Source: Parasitella parasitica (Eukaryota > Mucoromycota > Mucoromycetes > Mucorales > Mucoraceae). From it: a stretch of 27,969 bases of DNA. The DNA lies in the NCBI GenBank assembly GCA_025201805.1, contig MU619283.1:130301-158269 (forward strand), read 5' to 3'. Below are positions 19,794 to 27,969 of this stretch, in pieces. A program made the position numbers and the translations under genes. Position 1 is the first letter of the stretch. Each line of letters opens with the position of its first letter. The notes under the pieces were generated by a model. It saw only the letters and a program-made list of their open reading frames with translations, ran no database searches and was not told where the DNA came from.

Positions 19794-21692
19794 ATGTCGA
19801 GCAAAGCTCATCCAAAGGCAATGACCATTGCTGGTAGTGACAGTGGAGGGTAATTTTTTTTTTTATTTTTTAATCAAAAATGAGAGTCAATTGCCATGTT
19901 GCTAATTTGTCTTTTTCAGTGGCGCTGGTATCCAAGCCGATATCAAGACACTCACTTCTCTGCATGTCTATGCTACTTCTGTCATCACGTCTGTCACCTC
20001 ACAAAATACTCTGTGTGTCGATGGTATCCATGACATTCCTGCCCAATTCGTAGCCAAGCAAATCACTGCTGTGTTGAGCGACATTGGTTCAGACGCCATC
20101 AAGATTGGCATGCTCTCCTCTGCTGAGATTATCAAGTCTGTTGCAGATACCTTGAAAAGGTTTCCCGAGCAATCCCGTCATGTCGTTTTAGACCCTGTGA
20201 TGATCTCTACGAGTGGTTCTCGTCTTTTGGCTGCCGATGCTATTAAAGCACTTGTACAAGAATTACTGCCCATCACTTACGTTTTGACTCCCAACGTCCC
20301 CGAAGCAGAGATCCTACTGGATTTGGCTCCCGGGTCAATCAAGTCTGTTATGGACATGTGTGATGCAGCTCAAAGACTAGCAAATTTTGGGCCCAAGTTT
20401 ATCTTGCTGAAGGGCGGGCATTTGCCTATTAAAGTTAATGGAAAGGAGCAGGTGGTCGATATTGTGTACAACACGTCGAATGGAAGCTGGCATGAGATCG
20501 CCAATGATTATGTAGACACCAAGGATACTCATGGCACTGGTTGCACACTTTCAGCTGCTTTGGCTGGTGAACTCGCCAAAGGTGTCCCCGGTAAGATGAA
20601 AAATCTTGCAAAGACATCGATAATTTGACTAGATATTTTTTATCCTTTGCAGTTGAAAAAGCCTGTGAGAAAGCCATTCGTTATGTCAAAGTAGCTATCA
20701 CCCAAACATTAGGTGGGATTGGCGCTGGCCATGGTCCCATTAACCACTTCCATCCCTTGAATTGGTCTCCGTATGAAGGGTATAAAATGCTATTATGAAC
20801 CTCATGCCCAAGTTTCTTGGTTAAAAGCATTTTATATATTTAGAAGGCCTCTAGTAGAGGCTATTAAAGAAACCCTCCCAGAAGGTCTTTGGGACGATTT
20901 CATTGATCATCCCTTTGTCCGTGGCATTGCTGATGGCACACTTCCAATTGAATCCTTCACCTATTATCTTAAACAGGACTATCTTTATTTGCAGCACTAC
21001 GCCCGAGCTGCGTCTCTTGCAGCTTATAAATGTAAGTGTGCTTTCTATGCTGGAGTGGGTTTGATGAGTAACCCTTAGTGCTGTAGCTGGTACAATGGAA
21101 GACATCGCAGCAAATGCTGCGATTGTCGTTCATATAGCAAAAGAATCGCAGCTCCATTTGGATTATTGCAGCAGATGGGGAATCACCAAAGCGGATGTGC
21201 TGAGCTCGCCTGAAAGCGTATTCAATTCTGCTTACACTCGATTTGTTTTGGATAAAGGTGCATCGGGGGACTTGTTGGATTTGAAGGCTGCTATGGCACC
21301 TTGTTTGATTGGCTATGGTGAGATTGGCCTCAAGCTATTCAATGATCCTGAAACAAAAAAAGGTATGCATGGTGAACAGTGACTAGTTTATGCAAATGTA
21401 GTTGAGCCTAGTAACATAGAGGGCAACCCTTATTGGGATTGGATCTGTCAATACGCAGCCGATGATTATCAACTGGCCGTTATTACAGGCATTGGTAAGA
21501 GAAAATCAAAGAAAGAGATGAAATGCTGCCATTGCTAACACACCATACACTATAACAATAGCCGAATTAGAAAAACTGGGTAAACATGGCATCTCATCAT
21601 CTATTTCTCGCTTCAAAGAAGTATGCAAAATTTTTGAGCAAGCTACTCGTTTAGAAGTAATGTTTTGGGAAATGGGAGAGAAACTCTGTTAG
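19794..21692 (+). CDS. THI20: Bifunctional HMP/HMP-P kinase and TenA-type aminopyrimidine hydrolase, Thi20-like
   Basis: Seven exons: 19794-19849, 19920-20590, 20653-20779, 20844-21031, 21087-21362, 21402-21494, 21562-21692, giving 513 residues (yeast Thi20 is 551). The N-terminal ThiD-type kinase (about 1-270) phosphorylates hydroxymethylpyrimidine and its monophosphate; seen are AGSDSGGGAGIQADIKT at the start, LDPVM, and the anion-hole GTGCT (224-228). The C-terminal TenA domain (about 280-513) hydrolyses aminopyrimidines for thiamine salvage; seen are RPLVEAIKETL, HPFVRGIADGTL, FTYYLKQDYLYLQHYARA, PCLIGYGEIG with the likely catalytic Cys420, EGNPYWDWI and a final Glu in FWEM. Intron 5 (21363-21401) is only 39 bp. 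The exon 3 end is ambiguous: donor GTATAA (20780) or GTATGA (20771), both in frame. The gene acts in the cytosol. Confidence 0.96.
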
Positions 21693-22100
21693 ACGGTAAC
21701 ATTTTTAGTATAAAAATATCTGTATTCATTTTAATTATTGAATCAAGAAATTCCTATCCGATATGATACGTAATTTGAAATACGCTATGCTTTCAAAATA
21801 TGTGGTAATTTCTGCCAGTTTGTTCGATCCCGTATATACAGTCAGTTTCAAATGAAAAGCAGAAAAAAGGATTTAATTCTTTTCGGTTTTGACACGAGTC
21901 TAAAATCAACGCCACCTTTGTTGGTAAGAGTAGTTACATTTGTTGTAACGGCACCTGCCAAAGGAACAAAATCCAGCTTCTTGTCAACAACGAGGCCTTG
22001 CATTGCTGGATATTCTTTGTTTCCATATTAAAAATTTAATTATTTACATCGATTACTTGGTAAAAGAAAAAAAAAACTACTATTGAGCATGAAAATGAGC
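21693..22100. other. Convergent 3' interval between THI20 and SMC6
   Basis: About 400 bases between two stop codons on opposite strands. It carries the orphan minus-strand coding fragment at 21848-22027; the rest is AT-rich 3' flank. Confidence 0.5.
21848..22027 (-). pseudogene. Orphan coding-like fragment downstream of SMC6
   Basis: A 59-codon open frame, with an internal ATG at 22003 that would give 51 residues. Its composition is much less AT-driven than its surroundings: YPAMQGLVVDKKLDFVPLAG and NKGGVDFRLVSKPKRIKS. It is not part of SMC6, whose stop is at 22101. No upstream exon can be placed because SMC6 coding sequence follows directly. It is likely the 3' remnant of a lost gene, or a very small gene. 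Family unknown. Confidence 0.4.
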
Positions 22101-25100
22101 CTATTGAGCACGGTCAGGATCTGCCATTCTATGGACAGTGATAAATGGCCCTGGTTCCATGTTGCTTGCATCTATCAAGCAGGGTTAATATAATCTATTC
22201 AAGCATGTAGGCAGTTTTTTTTATTTTTATTTTACCTTGAGGAGTGATTAGAATATATTGTGAAGTGTTATCACTGGCAGCATTCATCTATTGCATCATG
22301 TCAGTATTGCATAAAAAAAAAAAGCAACAAAAAATCGACGCTTACAATCATGCCCATTGTTTGTTTACGATTCACTGCGTCCATGAATACATCAAATTCA
22401 TCCAAACTATGATACAAGGAGGGTTAGATACACTGTTGATTCATATCATTTGATATAGCACATATAAATATATATATATATATATACCAAATAAGAGGCG
22501 AGGAAATGCTCTGCCACAACGACAACAACAAACTAATTTGAGAAAATGACTTTTCGCCACCGGATAGCGAGCGAGAGTCTTTTTGACGAGACCCTTTACT
22601 GTACTGATCACCAGTAGATACACGGATTTCAAGCTTCTTTGCAGAATGGTTGAAACGTAGAGAACCTTCGTCACCACGCAAATGAAGATAGTACCCGAAA
22701 TAGCTCTTGGCTGCCAGTGAAATATAAGCTCTAAAGGCTTCCCATTTCTCAATACGAGCAGTGAGCATCTTGCCCATAGATTTTTGGATTTTCAGCAATC
22801 CACTGATGACTTTCTTGGCTTCCTCGTATTCTTTCAATGCTGTATATGTCTGTTCCTGAGCCTCGGTAAGGGACATGCCGGCTCTATTGGCGGATTCTTG
22901 TGCGACACCCTCATAGTGTCTGATATCTCGTTCAATCACCTCGGGCTTTCTGTTTGTCTCGTAGCGATCAGGGTAATCTTCCGCACTTTGCTCAAGCCAG
23001 CTTTTGAGCATATTGTTACTCTCGTTGTAGATGCCTCGACTTCTTTCATGGCGCACCTTCATCGTTTGTGCTTGGACATTAAGGTTGCTCAATTTTTCTA
23101 GGTATCTAGTCTTGGTTTGCTCAATCTTTTCTATTTTGAACTTGTAGGTGTCGGACATGCTGAGTCGCTCAGTCTCTCTGCTCTGCAACGCCTCGATTTT
23201 TCTAGTGATCTCTGTCAAAGTTTTGTTGACTTCAATCATTTGAGCATTGATGACGTTGAACTGACTGATGTAACGTTTGGTTTTCTCGTCGCATTCGGCA
23301 ATATCGTCATGGAAGATGTTCAAATCAACAGGATCCTCCTCCTTGAGTGTTTCCTTCTTCTGAGCAATACTGCTCTCCAAGACTGCAATTTCTCTCTTGA
23401 TAGCATGTTCACCACGCTGACACTCTCTCCTTTGGTTCTCGAGTTCCCTGACCTTTTGGCATACAATCTTCCACTCGTCGTTTTTCTCGCCAAGTTGCAC
23501 ATTGGTTTCGTTGATAATGTTTCGCTCATAAGAGATGGCACCCTCCACGTCTTTTTGGAAGCGGGGAATGCCGCGGAACTTGTCAACTGACTCAGTTTTC
23601 ATGCCTGATTTACCACCTACTTTGTAGCCCTGATCTGTAAAGCACAAATCAATGTTTTTGGGCTTTCTAAACATGATCTCATCTGCGCGTTCACGGTTCT
23701 TCATTAGCAACATCTTTTCAACCTTGTTCATGGTAATCAGCTGACGCTTGACCCATTCATCGCTAAATTTCAAGGCACGCAGAGCGGTAATGTAGTGCGG
23801 ATCAGGTTCACCGGAAGAGTAGTCAAAGATGTCGAAATCAGATACAAAAACAGAGATATAATGCATTTGGTAGTGACGAAGGATCTTTACAAGCAAATCT
23901 CTATCTTTAAAAGTCTCGACTACAAAACCGTTCATGCTCTTGTTTAGCACTGACTCCAACACGTTGGCAAATTCAGGCTGAAGCAACTCAAGAGTAGATC
24001 CAAAGGGGCCAATAGGCCTTCGCTTTTCCCAGCGCGTTTCCTCACGGATCGCTTTCAAGACTTGAGGCATGCGAGCGCCATAGGCTCTCATTTTATCACC
24101 ACGTTGATTCTCCAGCTCACGGATGTTTTTTTGAGCTTGTTCTTTGCGACGGTTGAGTTCAGCTATGTGGAACTCAAACGATCTCTTGCTCTCCTCACAT
24201 TTCCCAATCTCGACTTGCAGCTCACTTTCTTCGCGAGCATAGTTTTTTGCTTTGGTAATTCTTTCAGCCATCTTTTCCTTGCATTTCTCGATTTCTTGCA
24301 GAATTTCGTTGCGCTTGAGACGGCTGGAAGCTTCGAGTTTGTCCGTTTCAATCTTCAGCTGCTTGGTATGTTCTAATCTTGATTCCTTTATAAGCTTGAT
24401 TTTCCTGTTGATCTCGTTAAGGTCGCCCTATAATTATGACACGAAATATAGTAACACCCAATTAGTCAGAAAAAGAGACGGTGACAACAACCTACCACGC
24501 CTTACTTTATAGGAGCTTTTCTGCAAGGTCTTTTCGGCCCTGTCTTGAATCAATTGAGCCTTTTCCTCTTGGTCAGGATTAGGCAAGGCCCTGAAAGCTT
24601 CCCATTCTTCGTTGGCAGACAGGATCTGTTGGTCTACTTCGTGGACCTTTGACTTCCAAACATCCTGGGCTTCTCGAATGTTATCCAGTTCCTTTTGGAG
24701 AGCTTGCGTTTGTGCGAGATTGCGCGCTACTTCCTTTTCCTTGATGATAATTTGAGACCAGACTAGTTCATTGCTCAACTCATCAATTTTGCTTTCGACC
24801 TCTTTTGCAGCTTGCATGTCTTCGTACTTTCTCTGCGCCTCGGCAGCTTTGCTTTGCAAGATTTGCAGACCCTCCTTTTTTCTATCGAGATTTTGCTTGT
24901 TACTTTCTAGACCTTCGCGAATCGCTTCGTAGTCATTTTGCAGCTGAGTCAGTTGAGTGCCGTGCATAAAAAGCTTGTATTTGTCCTCAGAGGTGCTATC
25001 GCTCAAAAACTTTCTAGCCATGTCTTGCGTCAGCATGGTGAGAGGGTTGTTGACCAAGAGGTTCAAATGGTCGAGAATCGCAAGCAGGTCCTCCTTCTTT

Positions 25101-25973
25101 TGTGAAATGATGCGTCCTGCTTTGTTCTTCAATTTGTATGGAGAGCCACCTTCCTTGTTGATTCTGCGTTCAACAACGATGCGTTCGGGGTAGAGATCAG
25201 GCCTGTAAGCGTTGGGGCCGTTGTTGGTGAGATGAATGGTTACGATGGCAGCACTGGATTGACAGACAAAAATATTAGAAATCGAATCTGCCTGCACGGC
25301 AATTCACGCCTAACCTTGTTCCTTCTTTGATAAAGGAGCTCATTGACTTGCCACGGTTGGTCGCACTTGCGTTTGCGCCTAGTGCGACGGTAATTGCAGT
25401 CAAGATTGCACTCTTACCGCTGCCGTTATGACCGATAACAAAGTTGATTTTAGGGCCAAGATCAATCTGTAGAAACTTGTGGCACATGAAATTGACGACT
25501 TCAACACGAGAGATGGTTCCAGCTTCATTGATTGCCTAATAATTTCGACGTTGGGACTATGTAGAGGGAAGCAGAGCAGGGAGGGAGGGAGGAAGGGGAA
25601 GGGTCTTACCATGTTATTATAGTCAATCTTGTCAAAGTTGAGGGTGCGTCTTGGGCGGCTCTGGATGATTGCCGTCTGATTTCCGTTTTCCTCTTCTTCA
25701 TCCTCGTTGTCATTGTCGTCGTCAGACACTTCATCTTCCTGGTCGTCTGCTCCAGTGGTGATGTCATGGTCTGCTTCATCAGGGTCAACCATCTCAGAAT
25801 CTTCCTCAGAGTCCTCTCCTTGAAAGCTGGTTGTTTTCTTGGCTCTTTTGTTGCTGCGAGAGGACTTTTTTGTGCGCTTCATTAGAGAACGGCAGAACCT
25901 ATGTCTCTGTCAAACATACCTCAGGCTCCGGGCTATCACGTGCGCTGTTAGTTCTCTTGATAGTCGAAGGCAT
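22101..25973 (-). CDS. SMC6: Structural maintenance of chromosomes protein 6
   Basis: Eight exons: 25973-25920, 25876-25610, 25535-25315, 25253-24506, 24427-22488, 22406-22346, 22287-22236, 22171-22101, giving 1137 residues (yeast 1114, human 1091). SMC6 pairs with SMC5 in the SMC5/6-Nse complex for recombination repair and replication-fork stability. Seen: an acidic, disordered N-terminus; Walker A GHNGSGKS (142-149); long coiled coils on both sides of a hinge (around 520-700); ABC signature LSGGEKS (1051-1057); Walker B LICLDEFD (1075-1082); and the conserved end MADPDRAQ. Exon 1 (MPSTIKRTNSARDSPEPE) ends at a perfect GAG/GTATGT donor but needs a 43-bp intron with acceptor AAG; if that is wrong, translation starts at the ATG at 25882. 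Intron 5 carries a TA-dinucleotide run. All other junctions restore the family sequence. Confidence 0.97.
22463..22486. repeat. TA dinucleotide microsatellite in an SMC6 intron
   Basis: An alternating A/T run (plus-strand TATATATATA, interrupted once by AAATA) directly follows the donor of SMC6 intron 22487-22407. Confidence 0.85.
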
Positions 25974-26360
25974 CGTATGCTCTTTACGAAAATGAATCAG
26001 ACAAAAAGGGAAGGGAAAGGAAGGGAAGGGGTGAAACTTGTCCTCATTTTTTTTTTGCGTGTGTGTTTTTTTTTCTTTTTTTTTTGCAAGCGCGATGAGG
26101 CACGTCTAACTAAATGGCTTATGGAACAACCCGGTTTTTGTACGGTAGCACACTGTATATAAAATCACGATGGTGGTATATGTATGTATTTATTTCATAC
26201 CAAACATTTAATATTATTTAATAATAAATTTGTTACTATAAAAGAGATTGGGAGAGAGAGATTTAAAAAAAAAAAAGAGGCGGTGATTGATGAGGCAGTA
26301 CACATGTAACAGTTGAAAACTTGGGGATTGTATAATAGTAATTAAGAATGTTTAAAAGAA
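25974..26360. other. Interval between the GPI-protein gene and SMC6
   Basis: This is the 3' flank of the GPI-protein gene and the promoter of SMC6, both on the minus strand. It holds a G/A-rich stretch at about 26007-26031 (pyrimidine-rich on the sense strand) and T runs at about 26048-26087, likely the SMC6 core promoter. No gene seen. Confidence 0.55.
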
Positions 26361-27034
26361 TTAGAAGAATTGAGAGCCGACAGCAGCAACCAAACCAAAG
26401 GCAACCATGGCTTGGCCGACGATTTCCTTGTTGGCTGCTGAGGCGTGAGAAGCGCTGGCTTGGTGATTTGTGGTTGAGCCGCTAGCACCAGTTGTGGCGG
26501 GAGCTGCGGGTGTGGCAGCAGCGTTGTTGGCAGGAGGATTGGCAGGAGGCTGAGAAGCAGTGGTACCAGTGGAGGCAGTAGCGTTGCCGGAAGCAGGGAG
26601 GGTTCCACCAACACCACCTTCAATGGTGAAAGGACCAGCAAAGGCAAGATCGGGAGAGTTTCCGAGCTCAAAGGCATCTATACATCCAGGCAATTTATCA
26701 GTATACTGTTGATTGATCTCTAATGATAAATTAACTTACATTCACTGCCACTTTCAATCTCGAAGGGGATCTTCCAGACGTACTTTCCATCGGCAGCATT
26801 GACGTTGGTAGCAATGGTCATCAAGGGCTGAAGAGCAGTAGAGGGACCCTTGGCCAAGACAATTTGAGGAATAGTGGCAACACTGGGGTTGATCCAAGAA
26901 ATGATGGCTTCTCCACCAGCCTTATACTTTGTGTTGGTCAAAGGAGAAGTAATAGAGACAATTGGGCCTGCTGCAGAGACGAGAGAGGCAAGGTAAGCAG
27001 CAGAGATGAAAAGGGTGGCTCCGGTGAATTTCAT
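26361..27034 (-). CDS. GPI-anchored Ser/Thr-rich cell-wall protein (Kre9/Knh1-type domain)
   Basis: Two exons, 27034-26740 and 26677-26361, joined across a 62-bp intron (GTAAGT...ATAG), give 203 residues. Residues 1-21 are a signal peptide (MKFTGATLFISAAYLASLVSA). Residues 25-115 match the fungal Ser-Thr-rich GPI-anchored membrane family (PF10342-like, shared with Kre9/Knh1): ITSPLTNTKYKAGGEAIISW, DGKYVWKIPFEIESGSEYAF and PFTI at its end. An Ala/Thr/Pro/Gly/Ser-rich stalk (about 120-175) is a likely O-glycosylation zone. The final hydrophobic run VGQAMVAFGLVAAVGSQFF after SAANKE fits a GPI signal. It should sit at the plasma membrane or in the wall, where relatives influence glucan assembly; no enzymatic residues are expected. 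A TATA box lies about 105 bases upstream. Confidence 0.87.
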
Positions 27035-27969
27035 TTCAAGTGTGTGATATTAGTTTGGAAGAAAAAGTAGGTGGAAATTAAGCTGCTACAGTGAGATTAC
27101 TTTGTGGAAAGAAAGAAGATCATGTCGAAATCCGTCGTATTTATATCGATTGCATTTTTTTTTTTTATTTATTTATTTATTTATTTTAAGGAGACGAACA
27201 ACATAAGGGGATCTCGAGAAAGGAAGATGATAGAAAGGGAGAAGCCAACAGACTAGGAGTGTCTAAAGGGAGGATGTAAAATGGCATTTAGACTTAAAAT
27301 CGATATAGGGGGGCTTACTTTATTATTTGGGCTGCTGGAGTTATTTTGTTTCTCAACCTAACCCAGAAATTATAGTAGTCTAAAATCGTAACAAACATTA
27401 CCAGATGATGAGTTTTGGCTCAATTTATCATGCCTGTAGAGATAAAGCAAAGTCATTACATATTTACAGGCCAAATACGTCTCCTCACAAGCATCTCCTA
27501 TTGTTTCTACAGAGTCATACACTTCCCCTGCTATTCATACAATCAAGACACACTCCGCTAAACTGACACATCCTGATCCTCCCTTCTATCAAATCTCTTG
27601 GAAAAAAATACCCCCTCCCTACAAGCAGACATAAAGAAATAGAACAGAGATGCCCAATCTTTTTTATAAATGTGCATGTCTTGAGATACATGGGCCATGA
27701 TCTCGACCAAAAATCCATTATTATCTTACAAGGATCCGTGCACTTGAGGATGTTGTAACGGCAAACAGCCAGAAACAAAAGAAAAATGAGGGACAATTTA
27801 ATTATTCACAAGAATTTCGATATAATAATCTTTTGTGTTTATTGAAATTTGCTGTCAATAACGTTACTGCAAAGCAGATCTATTTTACTACTGTATGCTC
27901 TTTATTTTCTGTATGACTCTACACATTCTTTGAGGAATCCAATCCCTCTTTTTTTTTTTTTTTTTTTTT
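27035..27969. other. Promoter of the GPI-protein gene and gene-free right end
   Basis: Apart from the TATA box and a (TTTA)n tract (about 27167-27186) I see no gene. A 93-codon minus-strand frame (27515-27796) begins with TTG rather than ATG and resembles no family. The window ends in a poly-T run of about 20 bases, a possible contig edge. Confidence 0.55.
27138..27145 (-). promoter_or_regulatory. TATA box of the GPI-protein gene
   Basis: On the minus strand the sequence reads TATAAATA, about 105 bases upstream of the ATG at 27034, with a poly-T/TTTA repeat tract just above it (about 27157-27186). Confidence 0.6.

Noticed and set aside
27515-27796. 93-codon Cys-rich minus-strand frame, possibly a small secreted protein
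   Set aside because: It starts with TTG, has no ATG giving a signal peptide, and no intron rescues it.

Overview
The window looks like AT-rich nuclear DNA from an early-diverging fungus, most likely Mucoromycota (Mucorales type). The reasons are: short GT-AG introns of about 40-80 bp in nearly every gene, compact gene pairs separated by long AT-rich stretches, a fused HMP kinase/TenA thiamine gene, a Kre9/Knh1-type GPI protein, a DUF3455 secreted protein, and an MT-A70 methyltransferase-family gene with a DPPL motif. No bacterial, organellar, tRNA, rRNA or CRISPR feature was seen. The window begins and ends in poly-T runs, so it may be a whole contig broken at homopolymers.

Layout. 1-1120: no gene. 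1121-2108 (+): secreted protein of unknown function, convergent with a mitochondrial PPR protein (2167-4581, -). 4582-9281: a 4.7 kb gene-poor block holding a decayed transposon with long inverted repeats (6446-8556), whose left arm is split by a 694 bp LTR-like insertion (6547-7240). 9282-11853 (+): COG2, 8 exons, 36 bp from the convergent FkbM-type membrane methyltransferase (11890-13797, -, 6 exons). 13933-15439 (-): a five-exon MT-A70 protein resembling METTL14/MTA9. 16389-17532 (-): secreted DUF3455 protein with a 12-bp repeat tail. 17989-18578: broken zinc-knuckle gene. 19794-21692 (+): Thi20-like bifunctional thiamine enzyme, 7 exons. 22101-25973 (-): SMC6, 8 exons. 26361-27034 (-): GPI-anchored cell-wall protein. 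27035-27969: promoter and AT-rich end.

The genes form no pathway cluster. They are housekeeping genes (Golgi tethering, SMC5/6 DNA repair, thiamine salvage, mitochondrial RNA), cell-surface genes and one candidate epigenetic gene, interspersed with repeat relics. All splice junctions were worked out by reading frame and GT/AG sites only; none has transcript support here.

The most interesting items are the DPPL-type MT-A70 gene, a candidate non-catalytic partner in an N6-adenine methyltransferase complex, and the nested transposon relic with a perfectly preserved subterminal hairpin in both arms.
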